49,672 nucleotides of DNA, taken from NCBI RefSeq assembly GCF_000741785.1, contig NZ_JGZP01000008.1:1-49672 (forward strand). The letters run 5' to 3'. Both the position numbers and the translations under genes were made by a program. The stretch's first letter is position 1; each line of letters begins with the position of its first letter. Under the pieces are notes generated by a model. The model was given only the letters and a program-made list of their open reading frames with translations. It had not been told where the DNA came from and did not search any database. Below, one piece after another: positions 42,609-49,672 of this stretch. This DNA is from Bifidobacterium stellenboschense. GTDB lineage: Bacteria; Actinomycetota; Actinomycetes; Actinomycetales; Bifidobacteriaceae.

Positions 42609-42648
42609 GTTTCGGCGATGGAGTTTCGACGACGGAGTTTCGGCGACT
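42607..42648. repeat. 14-bp tandem repeat at the end of nusG
   Basis: GAGTTTCGGCGATG, GAGTTTCGACGACG and GAGTTTCGGCGACT follow one another from 42607. The first copy overlaps the nusG stop codon. The area 42650-42840 otherwise shows no gene or clear terminator; GAATCCCCGCCTCGCGCGGGGATTTTTTG near 42805-42835, written here as stem GAATCCCCGC and GCGGGGATTT, is a possible distant terminator. Confidence 0.65.
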
Positions 42649-42805
42649 GAGCGTTGTCGTTGTTGCTCCTCGGTCGACGTACCTTCGTACATCTTCCCTC
42701 GGTGCGCCTAGAAGTCGCACGCGTCGTCGAACCTCAGTGGATGACATGCCACGACGGAGCGCCTTCCGCCTTTCTTCTGGGCCGGCGTGCCCGCAGACTT
42801 TAGGA

Positions 42806-42832
42806 ATCCCCGCCTCGCGCGGGGATTTTTTG
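42806..42832 (+). terminator. Probable nusG-unit terminator
   Basis: AATCCCCGC pairs with GCGGGGATT around CTCGC and leads into TTTTTTG. It is about 200 bp after nusG; the distance is the only reason for doubt. Confidence 0.65.
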
Positions 42833-42846
42833 TTGCCGCCTACCTT

Positions 42847-42983
42847 CCTCCTGCTGGCGGGAACTGGCGCTTCGCGTCGGAGGGTGGTCACGAGTCGGGG
42901 TGTCGATCGTGCTGGATTGTGCAGCTGGGATTCCCATCTTCCTCCCGCTGGCGGGAGGTGGCGCGTAGCGCCGGAGGGTGGTC
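42847..42983. repeat. Two left arms of the dispersed element
   Basis: CCTCCTGCTGGCGGGA...CTTCGCG...GGAGGGTGGT (from 42847, degenerate) and CCTCCCGCTGGCGGGAGG (42941-42958) with GGCGCGTAGCGCC and GGAGGGTGGT, same orientation. Right arms with matching GGCGCCATGCGCC hairpins lie 1.5 kb away at 44477, so the pair could bracket the array region. Confidence 0.8.
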
Positions 42984-43020
42984 GAGCCACGGCGGGACGA
43001 TATGCGCCGATATCCGCCCC

Positions 43021-43389
43021 GGCGTCGCAAATCCCGGAGAACAACGGCTTCGTCCGTAATCCGGGATGCTGAGTCTTTCCCAGCGTCCCCAATGCGGGAG
43101 ATGAGCGCCTTCGTCCGTAACCCGGGATGCCGAGCCTCTCCCAACGTCCCCAATTCGGGAAACGGGCGGCTTCGTCCGTAACCCGGGACGCTGAATCTTT
43201 CCCAGTGTCCCACCCAGCGTCCCGGATTCCGGAGTTGAGCGGTTTCGTCCGGGATTTGTGACGCTGACCAGTGGGGGTGCGTCCCGGATTCGGGAAACGG
43301 GCGCTTTCGTCCGTAATCCGGGATGCTGAGCCCCTCCCAGCGTCCCGGATTCCGGAGATGAGCGGCTTCGTCCGGGATTTGTGACGCTG
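43021..43389. repeat. Six copies of a 52-bp inverted repeat
   Basis: Copies at 43021-43072, 43081-43132, 43142-43193, 43215-43267, about 43277-43328 and 43339-43389. Most have a left arm near CAGCGTCCC, a centre GAGCGGCTTCGTCCG and a right arm GGGATGCTG or GATTTGTGACGCTG. Spacing is 60-62 bp except for one 73-bp step. The last copy pairs best, CAGCGTCCCGGA with TCCGGGA..GACGCTG. The centre is conserved, unlike the array at 7200. Confidence 0.88.
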
Positions 43390-43615
43390 GCGGCGAACTC
43401 CTGGGGTGATGCGGTGGGCGGCCTTCGGACCGGGGGCGCTCTCGGGCCAGGGGACGTTCTCAAGACAGGGGACGTTCTCAAGCTCCACCCGCTGCGCCGA
43501 CCCACACCCCTGGGGTGCTCCGCACAACATTGCGACAACATTGAGCGGGGAACATGCCACGGAACCATGATGCCCCACGCGCGCCGCGCCGATCCGCGCC
43601 GTGGGGTGCGGCGAT

Positions 43616-44336
43616 GCTCCACTACGACATGCGGAATCCGCGCCACGGGGTGCAGCCATGGGGATGTTGGCGCTCCACGACAGCGTGCGGGGATCGTGTT
43701 TGGGGCGACGGCGTTCCACGACATTGTGCGGGGAGCGCTGTGGGACCGCGATGCTCCGCTCGTCGCACCGGTCCGTGTCATGGGGGCGGCCGCTGGGATG
43801 GCGGTACGCCACAACAGCGTGCGGGGATCATGTTGTGGGGATGGCGACGCTCCACTACGGCATGCGGGGATTGTGATGTGGGACCGCGATGCTCCGCTCG
43901 TCGCACCGGTCCGTGCCATGGGGCGGCCGCTGGGATGGCGGTACGCCACAACAGTATGTGGGAATTGTGCTGTGGGGAGGGCGGTGCTCCACAACAGCGT
44001 GTGGGAATTGCTGTGGGATGGTGGCGCTCCACAACGGCATGCGGGGATGGTGTTGTGGAGCGGTGGTGCGCCACAACAGGGTCGTGGGAGGCGGTTCGTG
44101 GGAGTTGTGGCGCGATTTGAGGGTTGTCTGCTCCACAACATGCGGTGGGAGCGATACCGGCGGCTGTTGTGGAGCGGGCCCGCTCCACAACAGGGACGGA
44201 ACCCGGGATTGCGGGGAGTCGTGGCGCACTACACGGGCCGGGAACGCCGAAAACAGGGGTTTACGCGGGGGTTGCGGCGGGATGCTGCTCCACAACAGGC
44301 TCTCCGGCACGTGTTGTGGAGCAGGACCGGCCGGGA
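43616..44336. repeat. Array of GCTCCACAAC / GTTGTGGAGC repeats
   Basis: Twelve GCTCCAC-type half sites (or GCGCCAC, ACGCCAC, GTTCCAC) at 43616, 43672, 43713, 43806, 43849, 43943, 43986, 44026, 44068, 44130, 44182 and 44287. Many steps are 40-43 bp. Most continue as ACAACAGCGTGCGGGGAT and are answered by GTTGTGG(A/C)GC. The 44164-44193 copy is a perfect 30-bp palindrome. Open frames here are by-products of the repeat; I see no gene. Confidence 0.88.
43740..43954. repeat. Direct duplication of a 77-78 bp block inside the array
   Basis: The blocks 43740-43817 and 43878-43954 both begin GTGGGACCGCGATGCTCCGC and end GGCGGTACGCCACAACAG. They differ at two positions (GTGTCATG/GTGCCATG and one G). 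They lie 138 bp apart, a recent duplication within the array. Confidence 0.9.
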
Positions 44337-44393
44337 CACGAGGCACAGGATGCCGCGCGCACCCCGAAAACGAACCGGGCCCATGACCGAACC

Positions 44394-44440
44394 GACCGGC
44401 CCACGCCTGGAATGACCGGCCCACGCCTGGAATGACCGGC
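44394..44440. repeat. 20-bp perfect tandem repeat
   Basis: CCACGCCTGGAATGACCGGC occurs at 44401-44420 and again at 44421-44440, preceded by GACCGGC. Confidence 0.9.
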
Positions 44441-44476
44441 TCAGCAGTGACGAACGCACCGGATCCCGGCCCGTGA

Positions 44477-44708
44477 CCACCCTCCGGCGCCATGCGCCAC
44501 CTCCCGCCAGCGGGAGGGGAATGGGGAATTGCCCCGCGTGATCCGAGGCCGCATGCCCGTTGGCCGTCCTCCGGCGCTGTGCGTCACCTCCCGCCAGCGG
44601 GAGGAGAATAGGGAGGCCATGCCTCATGTGCTCTACTTCCCGTCTAGCCTGCCACGGTTTCTTCGCCCCCGTTGGCGGGGGCTCCCGGTGTGAGTCGGGT
44701 GGGGGTGG
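44477..44708. repeat. Arms of the dispersed element before the symporter gene
   Basis: Two right arms (ACCACCCTCCGGCGCCATGCG then CCTCCCGCCAGCGGGAGG, 44477-44517; a second ending 44604) and a CCCCCG-type left arm (GCCCCCGTTGGCGGGGGC, 44665-44682, then GGGTGGGGGTGG). The block is degenerate toward 44800 (CCCACCCTCCGGCGGGAG). Confidence 0.8.
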
Positions 44709-44933
44709 CTGCGCCGGCAGGGGATAGGTGGATACGAAGACTGCGGCCGCATGATCCAGCACCACTCCCCATGGGCCCACCCTCCGGCGGGAGAGTATGA
44801 GGGAAATCACAGTCGCGCGGGCCTACGCGCGCCACAATGCCGAGAGCCGCAGAATCATAGGGCGACGAAGTGTCGAACCGTTTTGATTTGTCAGTAAATG
44901 TTCTCTTTTTGCTGTCGAATTGTGCGAAACGAG

Positions 44934-44961
44934 TTGCATTTTGTGTAAACCGGACTATATT
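44934..44961 (+). promoter_or_regulatory. Promoter of the symporter unit
   Basis: TTGCAT (44934-44939), a 16-bp spacer and TATATT (44956-44961). It lies in an AT-rich island (44870-44960) that stands out from the GC-rich surroundings, and gives a leader of about 85 nt. GTCGAATTGTGCGAAAC upstream may hold an operator. Confidence 0.65.
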
Positions 44962-45051
44962 ACCGTCACGATAACGCAAACATCGACGTTGCCTCGGCGG
45001 CTGCCGGTGCCTGTGTTCGAGGAAGAACAACTCTAGGAAAGAGGGAGCGGC

Positions 45052-46803
45052 ATGATTGATCTTGCTGCCGGGGAATCCGCGATTCGCCTGTCGCTGAGCT
45101 GGGTGGATTGGCTTATCCTCATCGTCTACTTTGCCATGATCGTCTGGATCGGCTACTCAATCCACAAGCAGCAGAAGTCCTCCGAGGACTTCCTGCTCGC
45201 CGGTCGTTCGATGCCGGCCTGGATCGCAGGCCTCGCGTTCTGCGCCGCCAACCTGGGCGCCACCGAGATCCTGGGCATGGCCGCCAACGGCGCCCAGATC
45301 GGTACGCCGACCATCCACTACTACCTGATCGGCGCCGTGCCGGGCATGGTGTTCCTCGGCATCTTCATGATGCCGTTCTACTACGGCTCCGGCGTGCGCT
45401 CCGTGCCTGAATTCATGTACCAGCGCTTCGGCAAGGGCGCGCACGTCATCGTGTCGCTCTGCTTCGCCGTCTCCACGATTCTTCAGGCCGGCATCAACCT
45501 GTACGCCATGGCCCTGATCCTCCAGGCCATGCTCGGCTGGAGCCAGTGGACCGCCATCATCGTGTCCGCCGTGTTCGTGCTCGCCTACATCACCCTCGGC
45601 GGCCTGACCTCCGCCATCTACAACGAGGTCATGCAGTTCTTCGTCATCGTCGCGGCCCTCATCCCGGTCACCGTCATCGGCCTGTCCCACGTGGGCGGCT
45701 GGAGCGGTCTGACCGCCAAGCTCGACAGCATGAAGGGCTGGAGCGGCTCCATCCACGCCTGGGCCGGCACCGGCATCGGCAACGTGACCAACCCAGTCGG
45801 CGGCGACTGGTTCTCCATCCTGATGGGCCTCGGCTTCGTGCTCGGCTTCGGCTACTGGACCACGAACTTCACCGAGGTGCAGCGCGCCTTCGCCGCGAAG
45901 AGCATGACCGCAGCCCGCATGACGCCTATCCTCGGAGCCATCCCGAAGATGCTCATCTGGCTCATCATCATCATCCCGGGCATGATCGCGGCCGCCACCG
46001 TCGGCAACCTGTTCTCCGGCGCCCACCCGGTCCTGCAGTACAACGAAGCCATCCCGTACCTGTTCAAGATGTACCTGCCGAACGGCGTCCTCGGCGTCGC
46101 CATCACCGGCATGATGGCCTCCTTCATGGCCGGCATGGCCGCGAACGTCTCCTCGTTCAACACCGTGTTCACCTACGATCTGTGGCAGGACTACGTCAAG
46201 CCGGGCCAGAACGACAAGTACTACCTGAACATGGGCCGCATCATCACCGTGATCGGCGTGTTCATCTCCGTGTTCACCGCGTGGATCGCGTCGCAGTTCG
46301 GCAACATCATGACGTACCTGCAAACGCTGTTCAGCTTCTTCAACGCCCCGCTGTTCGCCGTGTTCATCCTCGGCCTCGTGTGGAAGCGCGTCTCCAACGT
46401 CGCCGGCACCGTCGGCTACGTGTGCGGCATCATCGCCCCGCTCATCACCTACATCCTGTACCTGCAGTCCGTCGCCGCCGGCAACCCGATCTTCGGCTCC
46501 GCCACCGCCGAGACCTGGTACGGCGCCATCATCTCCTGCCTGGCCACCTGGATCGTGGCCGCGGTGCTCACGCCGTTCACCAAGTCCAAGACCGACAAGG
46601 AGCTCGAGGGCCTGACCTTCGGCACCAACGGCATCAAGTACTTCAAGGAGGCCTCCGCCGAGGAGCTTGAGGACGCCAAGCGCGCCGCGAAGGAAGCCGG
46701 AAAGGACGTCGCCACCGTGAAGGTCCCGTGGTACAAGAAGCCGCTCATCCTGGGCACCGTGATCTTCGTGCTCGGCCTCGTCTTCTACATCCCGTTCTTC
46801 TAA
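45052..46803 (+). CDS. Sodium:solute symporter family protein (SSS, SGLT-like)
   Basis: A 583-residue transporter with about 14 helices. LSWVDWLILIVYFAMIVWIGYSI starts the first helix; SSEDFLLAGRSMPAWIAGLAFCAANLGATEILGMAANG and FGYWTTNFTEVQRAFAAKSM are SSS landmarks close to sodium/glucose-type members. It should couple uptake of a sugar or other small solute to sodium; the substrate is not readable from the sequence. A charged segment (KEASAEELEDAKRAAKEAGK, about 535-555) precedes the last helix. AAGAGGGAG precedes the ATG. A small membrane protein follows after 49 bp. The unit sits between nusG and rplK, where most relatives have no such gene. Confidence 0.9.
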   Translation: MIDLAAGESAIRLSLSWVDWLILIVYFAMIVWIGYSIHKQQKSSEDFLLAGRSMPAWIAGLAFCAANLGATEILGMAANGAQIGTPTIHYYLIGAVPGMVFLGIFMMPFYYGSGVRSVPEFMYQRFGKGAHVIVSLCFAVSTILQAGINLYAMALILQAMLGWSQWTAIIVSAVFVLAYITLGGLTSAIYNEVMQFFVIVAALIPVTVIGLSHVGGWSGLTAKLDSMKGWSGSIHAWAGTGIGNVTNPVGGDWFSILMGLGFVLGFGYWTTNFTEVQRAFAAKSMTAARMTPILGAIPKMLIWLIIIIPGMIAAATVGNLFSGAHPVLQYNEAIPYLFKMYLPNGVLGVAITGMMASFMAGMAANVSSFNTVFTYDLWQDYVKPGQNDKYYLNMGRIITVIGVFISVFTAWIASQFGNIMTYLQTLFSFFNAPLFAVFILGLVWKRVSNVAGTVGYVCGIIAPLITYILYLQSVAAGNPIFGSATAETWYGAIISCLATWIVAAVLTPFTKSKTDKELEGLTFGTNGIKYFKEASAEELEDAKRAAKEAGKDVATVKVPWYKKPLILGTVIFVLGLVFYIPFF

Positions 46804-46852
46804 ACCCATCGGGTTGACCCATAGTACGTAGGAACGTCTTAAGGAGTTTGCA

Positions 46853-47188
46853 ATGGCAGAAGAGACTCAGGGCAAGGACCTGCTGACTCAGGCCGAGAAG
46901 GACCAGGCGGTCAAGGCGGCGCGCAACAACGATCTGCGCCGGCTCATCGCCATCCTGTTCATCATCTACGGCGTGATCGTCACGATCGTCGGCATCGTCG
47001 CGCCGAACATGAACGGCGCCGACACCAACGGCATCGCGATCAACCTGTGGACCGGTATCATCATGCTGGTCGTCGGCATCGCGTTCGAACTGTGGTGCCG
47101 TCTGAAGCCGCTGTCCGCGGAGGACATCATCGCCTCCGCCGAGGAGTCCGTGCGCAAGGCGCAGGTCCAGCACGAAAGCGCGAAGTGA
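46853..47188 (+). CDS. Small two-helix membrane protein, partner of the symporter
   Basis: A 111-residue protein of unknown function. Residues about 29-49 (LIAILFIIYGVIVTIVGIV) and 63-82 (LWTGIIMLVVGIAFELWC) are membrane helices joined by a short loop (APNMNGADTNGIAIN). Both termini are hydrophilic and should face the cytoplasm. AAGGAG lies 8 nt before the ATG. Its place 49 bp after the symporter suggests an accessory subunit. A strong terminator follows at 47272. Confidence 0.8.
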   Translation: MAEETQGKDLLTQAEKDQAVKAARNNDLRRLIAILFIIYGVIVTIVGIVAPNMNGADTNGIAINLWTGIIMLVVGIAFELWCRLKPLSAEDIIASAEESVRKAQVQHESAK

Positions 47189-47271
47189 GTCGTGCGCGGT
47201 GACTCGCGTATGAGGTGACGTCGCGCGCGGCCGGCACGCCGGCGACGCGCGGAACGTCACCGCCACGCGGC

Positions 47272-47314
47272 AAAGGGGACCGTCGGGAGCAATGCTCTCC
47301 CGACGGTCCCCTTT
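47272..47314 (+). terminator. Terminator after the symporter unit
   Basis: An 18-bp perfect stem from AAAGGGGACCGTCGGGAG (47272-47289) and its complement (47297-47314), a very strong hairpin. The gap 47315-47519 then holds the rplK leader; TAGGAT at 47367-47372 is a weak -10 candidate. Confidence 0.85.
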
Positions 47315-47519
47315 CGCGTATCGCGCGTGTCGATGACGGCGATGATGTCGGGACGGACCCGCATAATAGGATGGTTTGTGTCTGGAGGGGAGACCCGCTA
47401 GCACAGCACAGCAATATAAGTTGCGGGAGGAGACCGTGCGGCGGCCGCGCATCGCTTCGGCGGCGCGTGCGGACGGACGGCGACCGATTGCACCGCGTTA
47501 TAGAAAGAAGAACCATAAC

Positions 47520-47951
47520 ATGGCTCCCAAGAAGAAAGTCTCCGCGCTGATCAAGCTGCAGATTCAGGCTGGCAAGGCCAACCCGGCCCCGCCGCTGGGC
47601 CCTGCGCTGGGTTCGCACGGCGTCAACATCATGGACTTCTGCAAGGCGTACAACGCCCAGACGCAGGACAAGATGGGACAGGTGATCCCGGTCGAGATCA
47701 CCGTCTACGAAGATCGTTCCTTCACCTTCATCCTCAAGACCCCGCCGGCCGCGGCTCTGCTCAAGAAGGCCGCCGGCATCGACAAGGGCACCGAGAACCC
47801 GCTGACCCACAAGGTCGGCTCCGTCACCAAGGCGCAGGTTCGTGAGATCGCCGAGACCAAGATGGCCGATCTCTCCGCCCGTGACATCGAGGCCGGCATG
47901 AAGATCATCGAAGGTACCGCCCGCTCCATGGGCATCACGGTGACCGACTGA
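47520..47951 (+). CDS. rplK: Large ribosomal protein uL11
   Basis: A 143-residue 50S protein at the GTPase-associated centre. It starts [20 protein letters not shown] and includes [19 protein letters not shown]; the C-terminal rRNA-binding domain ends [12 protein letters not shown]. Length is standard. The ribosome-binding site is weak (AGAAAGAAGAACC), and the leader from the terminator is about 200 nt. rplA follows after 15 bp. Confidence 0.98.
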   Translation: MAPKKKVSALIKLQIQAGKANPAPPLGPALGSHGVNIMDFCKAYNAQTQDKMGQVIPVEITVYEDRSFTFILKTPPAAALLKKAAGIDKGTENPLTHKVGSVTKAQVREIAETKMADLSARDIEAGMKIIEGTARSMGITVTD

Positions 47952-47966
47952 TAAGGAGAAGGACAG

Positions 47967-48659
47967 ATGGCTAAGCATTCCAAGAAGTACCTTGAGGCGG
48001 CCGAGAAGGTCGATCGCAACAACCTGTACACCCCCGACCAGGCCATCGCGCTGCTCAAGAGCATGCCGGCCCGCAACTTCGACGAGTCCGTCGAAGCGGT
48101 GCTTCGCCTGAACGTCGACCCGCGCAAGGCCGACCAGCTGGTCCGCGGCACCGTGAGCCTGCCTCACGGCACCGGTAAGACCGTCAAGGTCCTCGTCTTC
48201 GCCCGTGGCCCGCAGGCCACCGCGGCCCAGGAGGCCGGCGCCGACATCGTCGGTGACGACGAGCTTATCGCCAAGGTGCAGGGCGGCTTCCTCGACTTCG
48301 ATTCCGTCGTCGCCACCCCGGACATGATGGGCAAGGTCGGCCGCCTCGGCCGTGTGCTCGGTCCGCGTGGCCTCATGCCGAACCCGAAGACCGGCACCGT
48401 GACCATGGACGTCGCCAAGGCCGTCAAGGACATCAAGGCCGGTAAGATCGAGTTCCGCGTCGACAAGAACGGCAACCTCTCCTTCCTGATCGGCAAGGCC
48501 TCCTTCGAGGAGTCCGCCCTGGACGAGAACTTCCGCGCCGTCGCCGACGAGGTCAAGCGCCTCAAGCCGGCCACCGTCAAGGGCCGCTACATCACCAAGG
48601 CGACCATCACCTCCACCATGGGCCCCGGCATCCCGGTCGACCCGAACGTGGTTGCCTGA
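47967..48659 (+). CDS. rplA: Large ribosomal protein uL1
   Basis: A 230-residue 50S stalk protein that often represses its own m[23 protein letters not shown] and [20 protein letters not shown] are typical, and [20 protein letters not shown] is the family signature. AAGGAGAAGG precedes the ATG. A terminator at 48710 closes the unit. Confidence 0.98.
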   Translation: MAKHSKKYLEAAEKVDRNNLYTPDQAIALLKSMPARNFDESVEAVLRLNVDPRKADQLVRGTVSLPHGTGKTVKVLVFARGPQATAAQEAGADIVGDDELIAKVQGGFLDFDSVVATPDMMGKVGRLGRVLGPRGLMPNPKTGTVTMDVAKAVKDIKAGKIEFRVDKNGNLSFLIGKASFEESALDENFRAVADEVKRLKPATVKGRYITKATITSTMGPGIPVDPNVVA

Positions 48660-48709
48660 CGTCACCGTCAAGGCGTGATGCCGTCTCGGCGTGAAGCCGT
48701 AACACACTG

Positions 48710-48743
48710 AAGATCCCCGGTTCCGAAAGGAGCCGGGGATCTT
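48710..48743 (+). terminator. Terminator after rplA
   Basis: AAGATCCCCGG pairs with CCGGGGATCTT around TTCCGAAAGGAG (48710-48743), 50 nt after the stop codon. Confidence 0.85.
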
Positions 48744-48792
48744 GTCGTATGTGCCGTCGTCGTGTCGTTCCTCCCGCTGTCGTCGTGTCGTT

Positions 48793-48930
48793 CCTCCCGC
48801 TGGCGGGAGGTGGCGCGCGCAGCGCGTCGGAGGGTGGTCGTGGGTGTGTGGCCGTTGGTTCCAGGGTGTGGCCGGTGGTTGTTCGGCACCACCCCCACCC
48901 GCTTCGCCGGGAGCCCCCGCCGGCGGGGGC
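48793..48930. repeat. Dispersed element upstream of the rRNA operon
   Basis: Left half CCTCCCGCTGGCGGGAGG (48793-48810), GGCGCGCGCAGCGCG and GGAGGGTGGT; right half ACCACCCCCACCC, a short hairpin (CGCTTCGCCGG) and GCCCCCGCCGGCGGGGGC (48913-48930). The two cores differ (CCTCCC versus GCCCCC), so this 138-bp copy is a hybrid of two subtypes. TCGTGTCGTTCCTCCCGCTG-type sequence is duplicated just upstream (48763-48800). Confidence 0.85.
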
Positions 48931-49098
48931 GTGTTGGGTGAATGTGTGGTTGGTTGTGGGTGAATTGTGTTGGTTGGGGCGTGTGTGGTGGTGTCTGGTT
49001 GGGTAGTCTGGTGGTTGTGGGGCTTGTTGGGCCTGTTTTCGACACGCCGGTGGATTGTTGTGTTTGCAACGTTTCCGGGGTGGTTTTCGCATGCGGGT

Positions 49099-49127
49099 TT
49101 GCGTGGTGGTGCCGGGTGGTGTATGTT
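49099..49127 (+). promoter_or_regulatory. Likely rRNA promoter
   Basis: TTGCGT (49099-49104), a 17-bp spacer and TATGTT (49122-49127), about 270 bp upstream of 16S. The DNA from 48931 to 49090 is strikingly G/T-rich on this strand, with almost no A or C runs, and I see no gene in it. Confidence 0.6.
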
Positions 49128-49195
49128 TATCTCTTGCTGCCGGTCGGCTTCTGGTTCCTGCTCTTGTGTGGTTCCGGGGTTGGCTGTGTGTGGTG

Positions 49196-49210
49196 GTTTG
49201 AGAACTCAAG
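49196..49210 (+). promoter_or_regulatory. Conserved rRNA leader element
   Basis: GGTTTGAGAACTCAAGAGTG recalls the TTTGAGAACTCAA element in leaders of many actinobacterial rRNA operons, linked to antitermination and processing. The rest of the leader (49215-49396) becomes T-rich, with CTTTCCTTATAAGGGG and TTTGGTTCTCTTCATGAAGG hairpins. Confidence 0.5.
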
Positions 49211-49396
49211 AGTGTGTTGTACTACTTACTTCTTTATAGTCAATGATTGCCAGTCCGATGCCGGCTCCGGTTTTTCCGGAGTGCCCGAGGGGGTTTGAAT
49301 GGTGTCGGGGTTTTTGTGCGAACCTCTTTCCTTATAAGGGGTTCCGTCTTTTTTCTTTTTTTGAGAGTCATTTGTTTGGTTCTCTTCATGAAGGTT

Positions 49397-49672
49397 TTTT
49401 TGTGGAGGGTTCGATTCTGGCTCAGGATGAACGCTGGCGGCGTGCTTAACACATGCAAGTCGAACGGGATCCATCAAGCTTGCTTGGTGGTGAGAGTGGC
49501 GAACGGGTGAGTAATGCGTGACCGACCTGCCCCGTACTCTGGAATAGCTCCTGGAAACGGGTGGTAATGCCGGATGTTCCAGTTGATCGCATGGTCTTCT
49601 GGGAAAGGGTCTTACTGGTATGGGATGGGGTCGCGTCCTATCAGCTTGACGGTGGGGTGATGGCCTACCGTG
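49397..49672 (+). rRNA. rrs: 16S ribosomal RNA, 5' part (runs off the window)
   Basis: From TTTTGTGGAGGGTTCGATTC the sequence contains the universal start region (GAGGGTTCGATTCTGGCTCA, then GATGAACGCTGGCGGCGTGC), the GTGAGTAATGCGTGACC helix and GGAATAGCTCCTGGAAACGG, which I associate with Bifidobacterium. About 276 nt are present. The mature 5' end is estimated to within a few bases. Confidence 0.97.

Noticed and set aside
43021..43389. CRISPR array
   Set aside because: Units have regular steps, but repeats and would-be spacers are both conserved, each unit is itself an inverted repeat, and no cas genes are present.
43381..44415. A 344-codon open frame on the plus strand
   Set aside because: It lies wholly in the CCACAAC array, its product repeats with the DNA units (HNSVWELL, LWDGGAPQ), it has no ribosome-binding site, and several other frames are equally open.

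Overview
The window looks like a Bifidobacterium chromosome. The evidence is the high GC content, the 16S rRNA 5' end at the right edge (Bifidobacterium-like as far as I remember such sequences), and the gene order argS-lysA-hom-thrB and rplU-rpmA-obg-proB-aspC-tRNA(Trp)-secE-nusG ... rplK-rplA. An RNase E/G with a long charged N-terminal part, a tiny bS22 ribosomal protein and a Maf-NUDIX fusion also fit an actinobacterium. I do not name a species.

Layout. 1-5 kb: radA start (minus), a membrane-anchored protein, bS22, rpiA (minus), an RNase HI with a C-terminal extension (minus), a 1.1 kb gene-free repeat region, tRNA-Arg(CCG) and a small membrane protein. 5-18 kb: ridA, an amino-acid permease, argS, lysA, a glucose-type PTS (ptsG and crr, minus), hom, thrB and maf-nudix; argS-lysA-hom-thrB supplies the aspartate-family amino acids. 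18-30 kb: a carbohydrate locus with two paralogous AraC regulators at its edges, a 1116-residue DUF5107/TPR protein, a sugar ABC importer without its own ATPase, a divergent GH35 glycosidase and a HAD phosphatase. 30-42 kb: an AEC transporter (minus), dapE, rne, rplU, rpmA, obg (one-base frameshift), proB, aspC, tRNA-Trp, secE and nusG. 42-47 kb: 2.4 kb of repeats, then a sodium/solute symporter and a small two-helix membrane protein. 47-49.7 kb: rplK, rplA, and the leader and start of a 16S rRNA gene.

The most unusual content is in the gene-poor stretches. They hold several arrays of short palindromes. Within one array the arms are conserved; between arrays they differ (GTGTGGC-N10-GCCACAC; CAGTGCAAGAA...TTCTTGCACTG; CAGCGTCCCGGA...TCCGGGA..GACGCTG; GTTGTGGAGC...GCTCCACAAC). 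A separate dispersed element, an imperfect inverted repeat usually 117-118 bp long with nested hairpins (core such as CTCCCGCCAGCGGGAG), occurs whole or in part at about nine places. One partial copy lies inside lysA, stays in frame, and is joined to 3.6 copies of a 42-bp tandem repeat. Several genes (rnhA, argS, dapE, aspC and the 4.4 kb membrane protein) have a TANNNT -10 box 6-7 nt before the start codon, as expected for leaderless mRNAs.
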